64,000 nucleotides of DNA, from NCBI GenBank assembly GCA_965224515.1, contig OZ245051.1:2852001-2916000 (forward strand). Reading direction: 5' to 3'. A program made the translations under genes and the position numbers. This DNA is from Sedimenticola_A sp040506425 (GTDB lineage: Bacteria > Pseudomonadota > Gammaproteobacteria > Chromatiales > Chromatiaceae). A model generated the notes under the pieces. It searched no databases. It saw only the letters and a program-made list of their open reading frames with translations, and was not told the DNA's origin. Below, piece by piece: positions 1 through 9,224 of this stretch. Numbering within the stretch: position 1 is the first letter of the stretch; each line of letters begins with the position of its first letter.

Positions 1-723
1 GACCGGGTGGGTGTCACTTTTGACATCGTCAACACCGACTACAAAGTGAACTCTGCCACCGCTTCAACGGAAATCGCACAGTTCGAGACTGATAACGGCG
101 ACAGTTTTCTGGATTTCAAGCTTGGGGTGAACTGGACCCGGGACTCCAGGGATTCTGCTGTGATGCCTACCAGGGGCTCTATTCAGAGTTTCGGTGCGTC
201 AGCAACCATTCCCGGCAGCGATCTCGAGTACTACAAGATTGCCTACAAGCATAAGCGCTATTTTCCGATGAACAAATCGGTTTCCCTGGCCCTTTCTGGT
301 AATGTCGGCTACGGGGATGTCTACGGCAATACGACCCGCCTTCCTTACTGGGAAAACTATTTTGCAGGTGGCGTAAAATCTGTGCGTGGCTACAAGGATT
401 TCAGCCTTGGTCCCAGGGATAGCAGCAGCGATGCACTTGGAGGGAACTTTAGGCTGGTTGCGAATGCCGAACTGTTTTATCAACCCGGTTTCAGGCTGTT
501 ACAGCGCTCGGTCAGACTGGGGTTGTTCCTGGATGCCGGAAATGTATTCGATACCTCCGGCAGTAATGAGGTGGATTTGGGTGAATTGCGCTACTCCACA
601 GGTTTATCGGCACTTTGGCTGTCACCCATGGGTGCACTGGGGCTGAGCCTGGGTATGCCGCTCAATGAGAAGAGCGGTGACGATGTAGAGAACTTCCAGT
701 TTACTTTCGGTACTACATTCTAA
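1..723 (+). CDS. bamA: Outer membrane protein assembly factor BamA, C-terminal part
   Basis: This is the C-terminal part of BamA, the beta-barrel protein that folds and inserts other outer-membrane proteins. The gene is cut by the window edge and is open from base 1, so about 240 residues are visible. They show alternating polar and hydrophobic barrel strands. The motif VRGY (in KSVRGYKDF, around residue 130 of the fragment) is the conserved tip of the L6 loop that folds back into the BamA barrel. The protein ends in a phenylalanine (FTFGTTF), the usual C-terminal signature of an outer-membrane barrel. The next gene encodes the periplasmic chaperone Skp/OmpH, the standard neighbour, 12 bases downstream. 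The GTG at base 7 is internal and not a start. Confidence 0.95.
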   Translation, partial: DRVGVTFDIVNTDYKVNSATASTEIAQFETDNGDSFLDFKLGVNWTRDSRDSAVMPTRGSIQSFGASATIPGSDLEYYKIAYKHKRYFPMNKSVSLALSGNVGYGDVYGNTTRLPYWENYFAGGVKSVRGYKDFSLGPRDSSSDALGGNFRLVANAELFYQPGFRLLQRSVRLGLFLDAGNVFDTSGSNEVDLGELRYSTGLSALWLSPMGALGLSLGMPLNEKSGDDVENFQFTFGTTF

Positions 724-735
724 GAGTTTTGGAGA

Positions 736-1263
736 ATGGCTTTGAAAAAAATAGCATCTGTTCTTTTGGTTGGGTTACTTGGTCTGAGTGGAATGGCATC
801 TGCCGAGGAACTCAAAATAGGTGTGGTGAATCCCAATAAACTGGTTGAGAAATCCCCCCAGTACGATGCGGTCAGAAAAGAACTTGAAACGGAGTTCAAG
901 CGCCGGAATGAAGATCTGATCGCAAAGCAGAAGCAGTTGAAAAAGCTCGAGGACAAGCTCACCCGCGACAGTGCGGTGATGAGTTCATCTGAGGTAAAGC
1001 GGCTGGAACAGGATATACGTTCCCGTAAGCGCCAGCTGAACAACACCCGTGATGAGTATCGCGAGGATCTCAATCTTCGACGCTCTGAGGAGTTTAACAA
1101 GCTGTTGAGGCATGTTTCAGAGGTCGTGCACCAGGTTGCCGCTGAAGAGAAGCTTGACCTGGTTCTCAGCCAGGGTGTGGTATATGCCAGCTCCAGGGTG
1201 GATCTCACCAACAGGGTTCTGGATAGACTCAAAGCCCAGGTAAAGTCCGGAGACGGAAAGTAA
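736..1263 (+). CDS. skp: Periplasmic chaperone Skp/OmpH family
   Basis: OmpH/Skp holds unfolded outer-membrane proteins in the periplasm and passes them to BamA. The 175-residue product begins with a signal peptide (cleavage expected after ASA at about residue 23). A long, highly charged helical stretch of Lys/Glu/Arg follows (about 50-130), matching the coiled-coil tentacles of Skp. The hydrophobic C-terminal segment (LDLVLSQGVVYAS) belongs to the trimerisation core. The start is not settled. ATG at 736 lies directly against the GGAGA ribosome-binding site, whereas TTG at 742 has normal spacing and would give a typical MKKIASVLL signal peptide. The gene sits between bamA and lpxD, as in most gammaproteobacteria. 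Confidence 0.93.
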   Translation: MALKKIASVLLVGLLGLSGMASAEELKIGVVNPNKLVEKSPQYDAVRKELETEFKRRNEDLIAKQKQLKKLEDKLTRDSAVMSSSEVKRLEQDIRSRKRQLNNTRDEYREDLNLRRSEEFNKLLRHVSEVVHQVAAEEKLDLVLSQGVVYASSRVDLTNRVLDRLKAQVKSGDGK

Positions 1264-1281
1264 CCGGCAGAGAATGTAGCG

Positions 1282-2328
1282 ATGGCTTTCCGGCTTGAAG
1301 AGCTTGCCCGGGAAATCGGTGCACAGTTGCAGGGTGATCCTGGCTGCCTGATCGACAGGGTGGATACAATTCAGGATGCAGAGGGTGAGGGTGCCATCTG
1401 TTTCCTGGCAAACAGCAAGTATCGCAAGTACCTGGCGACCACCCATGCATCTGCTGTGATCCTGGACAAAGAGCTTGCAAACGACTGCCCGGTCAACGCC
1501 CTGGTTTGTGAAAATCCCTATCTTGCCTATGCAAGGATATCTGCCTTTTTGAATTCACCTCCTTCGGTTGTCGGGGGTGTACACCCTTCGGCAGTGATAG
1601 ATGCAAGGGCAGAAATCGATGAGCATGCATACATAGGTCCCTGTGCCGTGATAGGTGAGGGAGCGAAGGTAGGGGCGGGTGCCTATATCGGTCCCGGCTG
1701 CGTTCTTGAGCGTGGTGCTGTTGTCGGTGCTGAAAGTCGACTGGTGGCCAACGTGACGGTCTGTCACGGAACCCGAATCGGGAGACGGGCATTGATTCAC
1801 CCCGGGGTGGTGCTCGGCAGTGATGGCTTCGGCTTTGCAAGTGATAATGGGATTTGGGAGAAAGTTCCCCAGCTTGGCAACGTGGTTATCGGAGATGATG
1901 TGGAGATCGGCTCCAACACCACCATTGATCGTGGTGCGCTTCGAGACACTGTTCTTGAAGACGGTGTGAAGCTTGATGACCAGGTCATGATTGCGCACAA
2001 CGTGCATGTTGGTGCGCACAGTGCAATGGCTGGCTGTACCGGTATTGCGGGTTCCACCACCATTGGCAAGCACTGCACCTTTGGCGGCGGAGTGGTGGTG
2101 GTGGGGCACTTGGAGCTTGGCGATAATACGCATTTTTCTGCCATGAGCCTGGTTAGCAGATCGGTGAGTGATCCGGGTCTGTACAGTGGAAACCTGCCTG
2201 CCACCCCGAATGCCGAATGGCGGAAGACCGTCGCCAGATCCAGGCAACTGGATGATATGGCGAGGCGCCTCAAAAAGCTTGAAAATCAGCTTGCTCAGCA
2301 GCAGGAAAATGCAGCGGCTGATGAATAA
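1282..2328 (+). CDS. lpxD: UDP-3-O-(3-hydroxyacyl)glucosamine N-acyltransferase LpxD
   Basis: LpxD adds the second 3-hydroxyacyl chain, as an amide, in lipid A synthesis, using acyl-ACP in the cytoplasm. The 348-residue length is normal for the family. An N-terminal uridine-binding domain (about 1-100) is followed by many hexapeptide repeats of a left-handed beta helix (about 100-270), for example AEIDEHAYIGPCAVIGEGAK. The catalytic histidine lies in MIAHNVHVGAH, near residue 238. A C-terminal charged helix (RRLKKLENQLAQQQ) matches the ACP-binding tail. The gene is 18 bases after skp and precedes fabZ, lpxA and lpxB, forming the usual lipid A operon. Confidence 0.97.
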   Translation: MAFRLEELAREIGAQLQGDPGCLIDRVDTIQDAEGEGAICFLANSKYRKYLATTHASAVILDKELANDCPVNALVCENPYLAYARISAFLNSPPSVVGGVHPSAVIDARAEIDEHAYIGPCAVIGEGAKVGAGAYIGPGCVLERGAVVGAESRLVANVTVCHGTRIGRRALIHPGVVLGSDGFGFASDNGIWEKVPQLGNVVIGDDVEIGSNTTIDRGALRDTVLEDGVKLDDQVMIAHNVHVGAHSAMAGCTGIAGSTTIGKHCTFGGGVVVVGHLELGDNTHFSAMSLVSRSVSDPGLYSGNLPATPNAEWRKTVARSRQLDDMARRLKKLENQLAQQQENAAADE

Positions 2329-2397
2329 AAGAGTCATAATACTGGATTATCTGCGCGGCGGAACTGTAACAGTGGGTCGCCGTCGGGAGGGGATGTT

Positions 2398-2847
2398 TTG
2401 AGCACAATGGATATACACAAGGTGATGAGTCTTCTTCCTCACCGCTACCCGTTTCTGTTGATCGACCGGGTACTGGAGTTTGAGAAAGACACACGCCTTC
2501 TTGCGATTAAGAATGTCTCTATCAATGAGCCTTTCTTCAATGGACATTTCCCCATCCGCCCGGTAATGCCCGGCGTTTTGATAGTGGAAGCGATGGCCCA
2601 GGCAACAGGGCTTCTGGCAATGGAATCGGATCCATCTACGGTAGGTGAAAACTCGCTATACCTGTTTGTCGGTATCGACAAGGCTCGCTTCAAGCGTCCG
2701 GTTGAACCCGGTGATCAACTCGAGATAGAAGTCTTTTTGACCAACATGAAACGCGGAATTGGCGTCTTCTCATGCACTGCCAAGGTGGATGGGAAAATAG
2801 CGGCAACCGCTGACATCATGTGCACGGCCAAGGAATTCAACGATTGA
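2398..2847 (+). CDS. fabZ: 3-hydroxyacyl-ACP dehydratase FabZ
   Basis: FabZ dehydrates 3-hydroxyacyl-ACP to trans-2-enoyl-ACP in fatty acid elongation and competes with LpxA/LpxD for the same hydroxyacyl-ACP pool. The 149-residue hot-dog protein has the expected PHRYPFLLIDRV opening, the active-site histidine in NGHFPIRPVMPG (near residue 49) and the catalytic glutamate in VEAMAQATG (near residue 64). I chose TTG at 2398 because a strong GGGAGGGG site (2385-2392) lies five bases upstream. ATG at 2407 is the alternative, with spacing of about 14. It is followed with overlap by lpxA. Confidence 0.96.
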   Translation: MSTMDIHKVMSLLPHRYPFLLIDRVLEFEKDTRLLAIKNVSINEPFFNGHFPIRPVMPGVLIVEAMAQATGLLAMESDPSTVGENSLYLFVGIDKARFKRPVEPGDQLEIEVFLTNMKRGIGVFSCTAKVDGKIAATADIMCTAKEFND

Positions 2848-3614
2848 TTGATCCCAGCGCTATCATTGACCCCAAGGCAGAACTGGACGCGTCTGTCAGC
2901 GTTGGTCCTTTCACGGTGATTGGTCCCGGCGTGCGAATCGGCAAAGGGTCCGAAATCGGCCCTCACGTTGTTATCAAGGGTGAGACGACTATCGGCTGTG
3001 ACAACCGGGTCTTTCAGTTCTCATCTGTGGGTGAAGATCCCCAGGATAAAAAGTACGCGGGCGAAAAGACACGCCTGGAGATTGGTGACCGGAATGTGAT
3101 CCGGGAATTCACCACCATCAACAGGGGTACTGCCCAGGATGCAGTGGCTACCAGGATTGGCAGCGATAATCTGCTGATGGCTTATACACATGTCGCCCAT
3201 GACTGCCAGATAGGCGATCACGTGATCATGGCCAATGCCGCATCACTTGGAGGGCACGCCATTGTTGATGACTGGGCCATTCTCGGTGGATTTACCATTG
3301 CTCACCAGTTCTGCCACATCGGTGCGCACAGCTTCTGTGCAATGGGTTCCGTGGTGAATAAGGATATACCGCCCTTTGTGACTGTGAGTGGTCATCCGGC
3401 CAAGCCATACGGTATCAATTCCGAAGGCCTGCGCCGCCGGGATTTCAGCCCTGAAGCTATCTCGGCAATTAAAGAAGCCTACAAGCTGATCTACAAACGT
3501 GGTCTCAAACTGGACGATGCCAGGTCTTCTATCGAAGAGATCATTGCCGATTTTCCCGAGCTGGGGCTTTTTACCGAATTCTTCCAGAGCAGTGATCGCG
3601 GCATCGTGCGCTGA
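2844..3614 (+). CDS. lpxA: UDP-N-acetylglucosamine O-acyltransferase LpxA
   Basis: LpxA performs the first step of lipid A synthesis, moving a 3-hydroxyacyl chain from ACP to UDP-GlcNAc. The product is 256 residues, near the usual 260. It is built from hexapeptide repeats (about 1-185) followed by a helical C-terminal domain. The catalytic histidine lies in THVAHDCQIGDH, near residue 118. I start it at the TTG at 2844, which overlaps the fabZ stop (TTGA), has AAGGAA eight bases upstream and gives MIDPSAIIDPKA, aligning with the known LpxA N terminus. Reading from a GTG at 2820 would add eight unsupported residues. lpxB follows two bases after its stop. Confidence 0.95.
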   Translation: MIDPSAIIDPKAELDASVSVGPFTVIGPGVRIGKGSEIGPHVVIKGETTIGCDNRVFQFSSVGEDPQDKKYAGEKTRLEIGDRNVIREFTTINRGTAQDAVATRIGSDNLLMAYTHVAHDCQIGDHVIMANAASLGGHAIVDDWAILGGFTIAHQFCHIGAHSFCAMGSVVNKDIPPFVTVSGHPAKPYGINSEGLRRRDFSPEAISAIKEAYKLIYKRGLKLDDARSSIEEIIADFPELGLFTEFFQSSDRGIVR

Positions 3615-3616
3615 TT

Positions 3617-4777
3617 GTGGCCATGGGTAAAATGCTCAGGGTTGGCATTGTGGCTAACGAAGTCTCGGGTGATCACCTGGCGGCCTCCTTGATGCGCGCA
3701 CTGCGCGCAAAATATCCCGATATTCAATTTGAAGGAATGGCAGGGCCGGCCATGGTAGCGGAAGGGTGTAAAAGCCTTGCCGTAATCGACCCGGTCATGG
3801 GACTTGCCGAGGTGCTGAAGCATCTTCCCTCACTCATCTCTACCAGAAAGCAGCTGTTCAGGCACTTTGCAGACAACCCACCGGATGTATTCATCGGGGT
3901 CGATGCCCCTGACTTCAATCTGCAGCTTGAGACACGTCTGAAACAGGCAGGTATCAAGACAGTGCATTTTGTCAGTCCAACGGTCTGGGCCTGGCGGCAG
4001 AAACGCGTTACCAAGGTTCGCAAGGCTGTGGACCTGATGCTCAGCATCTTTCCCTTCGAGGTGGATTTTCTCAGGCAGCATGATGTGCCGGTTGCATACG
4101 TGGGCCACCCCCTGGCGGATGAGATACCCATTGTGAACGATCCCGTTTCAGCACGCGAGAGGCTGGACATACCACTCGATGCGCCGGTGATTGCCATACT
4201 TCCCGGCAGCCGTGCGAGTGAACTCAAGGGCCTGGGAGAGACTTTCATAAAAACCGCCCAATGGTGCCTTGAAAAGGAGCCGTCGCTTCGGTTTGTAACA
4301 CCCCTGGTCAATTCCGGAATTCGGCAGCTGTTTGAAAGTGAACTGCAGCGGTTGGCCCCGGGTCTGCCGATACACATGGTGGAGGGCAACTCCCGGGATG
4401 CCATCCTTTCGGCTGACCTGGTGCTTACGGCCTCGGGGACAGCAACCCTGGAGACACTGCTGCTGAAACGTCCCATGGTGGTTGGTTACCGCCTGCATTG
4501 GTTGACCTACTGGCTGGTAAAGACATTTGATCTTCTCAAGATACCCCATTTCGCCATGGCCAACCTGCTCTCACCTGAGCCTCTGGCGCCTGAGTTCCTT
4601 CAGGATGAGTGCCAGCCTGAACTTCTCGGGAGGGCACTGATGGAGCTTCTTGGCGACACCCCACGACGTGAGAGGATAGGTGCGATCTATCACGACGTAC
4701 ATGCAAAAATGCGTCTGGACGCGGCTGCAACGGCAGCAGACGCTGTTTTGGAACTGATTCAGACGGCTAAGCCATGA
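3617..4777 (+). CDS. lpxB: Lipid-A-disaccharide synthase LpxB
   Basis: LpxB is the GT-B/GT19 glycosyltransferase that joins lipid X to UDP-2,3-diacylglucosamine, making the lipid A disaccharide at the inner membrane. The 386-residue protein shows the family blocks VANEVSGDHLAASLMRAL near the N terminus, SPTVWAWRQKR, GHPLADEIP, LPGSRASELKGL and TASGTATLETLLL. The start is GTG at 3617; in-frame ATG codons at 3623 and 3632 are possible alternatives. The gene ends in a four-base ATGA overlap with rnhB, so the two are translationally coupled, the common arrangement in this class. Confidence 0.96.
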   Translation: MAMGKMLRVGIVANEVSGDHLAASLMRALRAKYPDIQFEGMAGPAMVAEGCKSLAVIDPVMGLAEVLKHLPSLISTRKQLFRHFADNPPDVFIGVDAPDFNLQLETRLKQAGIKTVHFVSPTVWAWRQKRVTKVRKAVDLMLSIFPFEVDFLRQHDVPVAYVGHPLADEIPIVNDPVSARERLDIPLDAPVIAILPGSRASELKGLGETFIKTAQWCLEKEPSLRFVTPLVNSGIRQLFESELQRLAPGLPIHMVEGNSRDAILSADLVLTASGTATLETLLLKRPMVVGYRLHWLTYWLVKTFDLLKIPHFAMANLLSPEPLAPEFLQDECQPELLGRALMELLGDTPRRERIGAIYHDVHAKMRLDAAATAADAVLELIQTAKP

Positions 4778-5343
4778 GTGACAGCAGGCTGATAGCGGGT
4801 GTTGACGAAGTTGGCCGGGGACCTCTGGCCGGGCCCGTGGTCGCGGCTGCGGTGATACTGGACCCTAACAATGTCATTGAGGGGCTGGCCGATTCCAAAA
4901 AGCTGACCGAGCGGCGTAGAGAGCTCCTTGACAAACAGATCAAAGATTCCGCGCTGGCCTGGGCCCTCGGCAGGGCTGAGGTGGAGGAGATCGATGAGCT
5001 TAACATCCTGCAGGCGAGCCTTCTGGCCATGCAGCGGGCGGTGGAATCTCTTACCGTCAGGCCCGAGCATGCCCTGGTGGACGGCAACCGCTGTCCCAGG
5101 CTTTTCTGCAGTTCAGAGGCGGTAGTCGGGGGCGATAACCTGGTGCCAGTCATCAGTGCCGCATCGATTATTGCCAAGGTGGCGAGAGATCGCGAGATGG
5201 TTGCCCTGGACGCCCAATATCCGGGGTATGGCCTGGCCAGGCATAAGGGGTATCCCACAAAGGTGCATATGGAAGCACTATCCCAGCTTGGTGTGACTGA
5301 TATCCACCGACGCTCGTTTGGACCGGTGAAGCGACTTCTCTAG
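4774..5343 (+). CDS. rnhB: Ribonuclease HII
   Basis: RNase HII nicks RNA in RNA-DNA hybrids and starts removal of misincorporated ribonucleotides. The 189-residue protein has the diagnostic AGVDEVGRGPLAGPVVAAAV opening, with the metal-binding Asp-Glu pair of DEVGRG at about residues 11-12. The further acidic site is in ALVDGNRCP, and the conserved block SAASIIAKVARDREM is present. It overlaps the lpxB stop by four bases and is followed by about 180 bases before the best dnaE start, as in E. coli-type lpxB-rnhB-dnaE clusters. Confidence 0.97.
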   Translation: MSDSRLIAGVDEVGRGPLAGPVVAAAVILDPNNVIEGLADSKKLTERRRELLDKQIKDSALAWALGRAEVEEIDELNILQASLLAMQRAVESLTVRPEHALVDGNRCPRLFCSSEAVVGGDNLVPVISAASIIAKVARDREMVALDAQYPGYGLARHKGYPTKVHMEALSQLGVTDIHRRSFGPVKRLL

Positions 5344-5526
5344 TTGAATGACCGATTCTCGGAACGAGCTGCAAGTGTAAGAAATACATAAGAAAGCCAT
5401 GTTGCTGAAGAAATCTCCTGGAGAGAAATTTCTGTCAGTGATGTGAATATTGTTGCGCGGGATTACAGCAGAGATGAGAATTGTAAAATTGCTGACAGCG
5501 CAGCCTTCGACTCAATAAACGGTCAT

Positions 5527-8500
5527 ATGCAGAAACAGTTCGTTCATTTGCGGGTTCATTCAGAGTATTCACTGGTCGATGGGCTGGTGCGTATCAAGCC
5601 GTTGGTTGGCTCTGTTGCCAAGGCTGGAATGCCTGCTGTGGCAGTTACCGATCAGTCCAACCTGTTTGCACTGGTACGCTTCTACAAGGCCGCAATGGCA
5701 TCAGGTGTAAAGCCGATCTGCGGCGTTGATGCCTGGATTCGTGATCCAGAGGATCCAAACAACCCATACCGCATCGTTTTCCTGGCCCAGAACAACCGGG
5801 GTTACAGGAACCTGACAGAGCTTGTCTCCCGAAGTTACCGCGAAGGGCAGCACCTTGGGCGGGCCATGATGGAGCGTGAGTGGCTGACCGGCACTACTTG
5901 CGAGGGCGTTATCGCCCTTTCCGGCGGGCGGCTTGGAGATGTGGGGCGGGCACTGCTTGCCGGAAACCATCAGGAAGCGAAAGCCCTGCTTGATCAGTGG
6001 CTGGGTATTTTCGGTGACCGCTACTACCTTGAGCTGAACCGTACCGGCCGGGCAAATGACGAGGAGTGTCTCCACGCCAGTGTTGAATTGGCCATGGCCA
6101 ATGACGTACCAGTGGTGGCAACCAATGATGTCCGTTTTCTCAATACAGAGGATTTCGAGGCACACGAGGTCAGGGTCTGTATCCACGAGGGCCGCACACT
6201 GGACGACCCGAGACGGCCGAAAAACTACAGTCCCCAGCAGTATCTTCGCACCCCGGAGGAGATGCACGAACTCTTCTACGATATTCCCGAGGCGCTGGTA
6301 AACAGTGTTGAGATAGCCAAGCGGTGCAATATTGAGCTGACGCTGGGTAAAAACTATCTGCCTGATTTCCCGATTCCGGAAGGAATGACCATCGAGGAGT
6401 TTTTCTCTGAAGAATCCTTAAAGGGGCTGGAGTGGCGCATTGAGCGGATACTCGATAGAGAGGACCCCGATTACGACAGCAAGCGCAAGGTCTACACGGA
6501 TCGTCTGCAGATCGAACTCGATGTCATCAACCAGATGGGCTTTCCCGGCTACTTCCTGATCGTTGCGGACTTCATACAGTGGGCGAAAGACAACGGTATT
6601 CCCGTGGGGCCGGGGCGTGGTTCGGGTGCCGGCTCCATCGTCGCATATGCACTGAAGATTACCGATCTCGATCCGATTGAACATGATTTACTCTTCGAGC
6701 GATTTCTAAACCCTGAGCGTGTCTCCATGCCCGACTTCGATGTCGACTTCTGCATGGAGAACCGTGACCGGGTGATCGACTACGTGGCCCAGCGGTACGG
6801 GCGGGACTCAGTGTCACAGATCATCACCTACGGCTCCATGGCTGCCAAAGCGGTGGTGCGCGATGTGGGCAGGGTGTTGGGACATGCCTATGGCTTTACC
6901 GACAAGGTGGCCAAGATGATTCCCTTCGAGATCGGGATGACCCTTGAAAAAGCCCTGAAAGAGAGCGATGACCTGAAGCAGGCCTACCAGAACGAGGAGG
7001 AGGTCACTGCCCTCATCGACATGGCCAGGAAACTGGAGGGGTTGTCACGAAACGCCGGTAAGCATGCTGGTGGCGTGGTTATATCCCCCGGCAAATTGAC
7101 CGACTTCACCCCCCTCTACTGCGAGCCCGGGGGAGAAAACCTGGTCACCCAGTTCGATAAGGATGATGTCGAACAGGTCGGCCTGGTGAAGTTCGACTTT
7201 CTCGGTCTGCGCACACTGACTATCGTTGACTGGGCACTGAAGACCGTCAATGCACAGCGCAAGCTTGATGGCCTTGAGGCGGTGGATATCTCTGCCATAC
7301 CGGTGGATGACGGGGCCTCTTTCCGTCTGTTGAAGAATTGCGAGACCACGGCTGTCTTCCAGTTGGAGTCACGTGGCATGAAAGAGCTGATCAAAAAGCT
7401 TCAGCCCGACTGCTTCGATGACATCACCGCACTTGTGGCACTGTTTCGTCCCGGGCCGCTGCAGTCGGGAATGGTGGATGACTTTATCGCCCGTAAACAT
7501 GGTCATCAGGAGGTGGTCTATCCCCACCCCGATCTAGAGCCGATCCTGAATACCACCTACGGCGTAATTCTCTACCAGGAGCAGGTGATGCAGATTGCCC
7601 AGGTCCTGGCCGGTTACAGCCTCGGCGGGGCAGATCTGCTGCGCCGTGCAATGGGTAAGAAAAAGCCCGAAGAGATGAAGAAGCAGGGCGAGATCTTCCG
7701 TGCGGGTGCTGTTGAGAGGGGCGTGGAAGAAGATACCGCCACCTACATCTTCGACCTGATGGAGAAATTCGCGGGCTACGGCTTCAACAAGTCTCACTCT
7801 GCTGCCTATGCCCTGGTCTCCTACCAGACCATGTGGCTCAAGGCGCATTATCCGGCTGCTTTCATGGCAGCGGTACTCTCAGCGGATATGGATACCACGG
7901 AAAAGGTGGTAACCCTGATCGAGGAGTGCCGGTCGATGAAGCTGAAGGTCGACTCTCCCCATGTCAATCACTCTGAATTCATGTTCACCGTCGATGGTGA
8001 TGACACGGTCATCTACGGGCTGGGTGCAATCAAGGGCGTCGGTGAAGCAGCCATTGAGAGCATAATCGAGGCGCGAAAGAGCGGTGGGACGTTCAGTGAC
8101 CTGTTCGAGTTCTGCCGCCGGATCGATCTGCGCAAGGCCAACAGAAGGGTTCTCGAGTCTCTGATTCGCGCAGGTGCCCTGGATGAACTGGGTGCCAACC
8201 GCGCCAGTCTCATGGCCCAACTGCCCCTGGCGTTGAAGATGTCAGAACAGCACCACGCCATGCAGGCTGCAGGCCAGGACGACCTGTTCGGCATGGCTGA
8301 CCCCGAGCCGCAGATGGGTGCGGATCTGCAGGTGGTGCCCAAGGATACCGAGGAGTGGGATGACGAAATCCGTCTGCAGGGCGAGAAAGAGACCCTTGGA
8401 CTCTATCTCACCGGTCACCCCATCGACCGTTACGAGGCTGAGCTCTCCGGCCTGGGCTGCTCACGCATATCCAACCTCTCCCTGGACGGAGGAAATGGCG

Positions 8501-9105
8501 CTGGGGATGGCGGAGGCGGATACCGCAAGCGCGGTGGACCGCGTGTCATGGTGGCGGGACTGGCGCTGGCAGTCACCCACCGTCAGACCCAGAGGGGGCG
8601 CATGGGAACGGTCACCCTGGATGATCGTACCGGGCGAATTGAGGTGACCCTCTTCTCAGAGGTGTATGAAACCTACCGGGAGCTGCTGGTCGGGGATAAG
8701 ATCCTGGTGGTTGCCGGTTCTCTCAACTACGATGAATACCGCGGCGGACTGAGTATCCGCGTGGACCAGCTGACCGAGTTCGAGCAGGCCCGTGAGGCCT
8801 ATGCGGGCTACCTGCGTCTGCACGTGGATTGGAGCATGTTCCAGGATGGAAAATACACGGCAGACGGTTTCACCCGCGAGCTGACCAAACTGCTGGCCAC
8901 CTACCAGGGAGGTAACTGCGGCGTACGCCTGACATACAGCGGATCATCAGCGAAAGGGACCGTGATGCTGGGTGATGAGTGGTGTGTGAAGCCAACTGAC
9001 GAACTTCTCAGGCGTCTCGAACGGATGCTCGGCCATGGCCAGGTTGAGGTGGCCTACGGGCCACGCAAGCAGCCTGCTGAAAAGGGAGCAGCAATGGCTG
9101 GCTGA
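5527..9105 (+). CDS. dnaE: DNA polymerase III alpha subunit
   Basis: DnaE is the catalytic subunit of the replicative DNA polymerase III. From ATG 5527 the product is 1192 residues, close to E. coli DnaE (1160). The N-terminal PHP domain starts with FVHLRVHSEYSLVDG. The polymerase catalytic aspartates lie in PDFDVDFCMENRD, near residues 402 and 404. Conserved blocks GPGRGSGAGSIVAYAL, AGKHAGGVVISP and GYGFNKSHSAAYALVSYQT are present, and the C terminus holds an OB fold (VMVAGLALAVTHRQTQRGR). I chose 5527 because it matches the known N terminus. The frame stays open to a GTG at 5443, which would add 28 residues without family support. No strong ribosome-binding site precedes 5527. Confidence 0.96.
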   Translation: MQKQFVHLRVHSEYSLVDGLVRIKPLVGSVAKAGMPAVAVTDQSNLFALVRFYKAAMASGVKPICGVDAWIRDPEDPNNPYRIVFLAQNNRGYRNLTELVSRSYREGQHLGRAMMEREWLTGTTCEGVIALSGGRLGDVGRALLAGNHQEAKALLDQWLGIFGDRYYLELNRTGRANDEECLHASVELAMANDVPVVATNDVRFLNTEDFEAHEVRVCIHEGRTLDDPRRPKNYSPQQYLRTPEEMHELFYDIPEALVNSVEIAKRCNIELTLGKNYLPDFPIPEGMTIEEFFSEESLKGLEWRIERILDREDPDYDSKRKVYTDRLQIELDVINQMGFPGYFLIVADFIQWAKDNGIPVGPGRGSGAGSIVAYALKITDLDPIEHDLLFERFLNPERVSMPDFDVDFCMENRDRVIDYVAQRYGRDSVSQIITYGSMAAKAVVRDVGRVLGHAYGFTDKVAKMIPFEIGMTLEKALKESDDLKQAYQNEEEVTALIDMARKLEGLSRNAGKHAGGVVISPGKLTDFTPLYCEPGGENLVTQFDKDDVEQVGLVKFDFLGLRTLTIVDWALKTVNAQRKLDGLEAVDISAIPVDDGASFRLLKNCETTAVFQLESRGMKELIKKLQPDCFDDITALVALFRPGPLQSGMVDDFIARKHGHQEVVYPHPDLEPILNTTYGVILYQEQVMQIAQVLAGYSLGGADLLRRAMGKKKPEEMKKQGEIFRAGAVERGVEEDTATYIFDLMEKFAGYGFNKSHSAAYALVSYQTMWLKAHYPAAFMAAVLSADMDTTEKVVTLIEECRSMKLKVDSPHVNHSEFMFTVDGDDTVIYGLGAIKGVGEAAIESIIEARKSGGTFSDLFEFCRRIDLRKANRRVLESLIRAGALDELGANRASLMAQLPLALKMSEQHHAMQAAGQDDLFGMADPEPQMGADLQVVPKDTEEWDDEIRLQGEKETLGLYLTGHPIDRYEAELSGLGCSRISNLSLDGGNGAGDGGGGYRKRGGPRVMVAGLALAVTHRQTQRGRMGTVTLDDRTGRIEVTLFSEVYETYRELLVGDKILVVAGSLNYDEYRGGLSIRVDQLTEFEQAREAYAGYLRLHVDWSMFQDGKYTADGFTRELTKLLATYQGGNCGVRLTYSGSSAKGTVMLGDEWCVKPTDELLRRLERMLGHGQVEVAYGPRKQPAEKGAAMAG

Positions 9106-9224
9106 CAAGCTGTTGATATACAGGTAGGTCAGCACAATGGCAGCTCATCAATTCTGTTTTATCTGAACCATGAGATATACAAACACCCTGTAATAAAGGT
9201 CACGAATCCGGTATATTTCGCCTT

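Noticed and set aside
1555..2337. A 260-residue open frame on the minus strand across lpxD
   Set aside because: LpxD on the other strand is certain, and this frame shows no protein-like pattern; it mirrors the hexapeptide repeats.
3724..4476. A 250-residue Ser/Arg-rich frame on the minus strand across lpxB
   Set aside because: The lpxB reading is supported along its full length by family motifs, and the antisense frame has no conserved feature.
5409..5433. Hairpin AGAAATCTCC/GGAG..ATTTCT before dnaE as a terminator or riboswitch
   Set aside because: The stem is short with an internal bulge and has no T run. It only shows that the start region of dnaE is uncertain.
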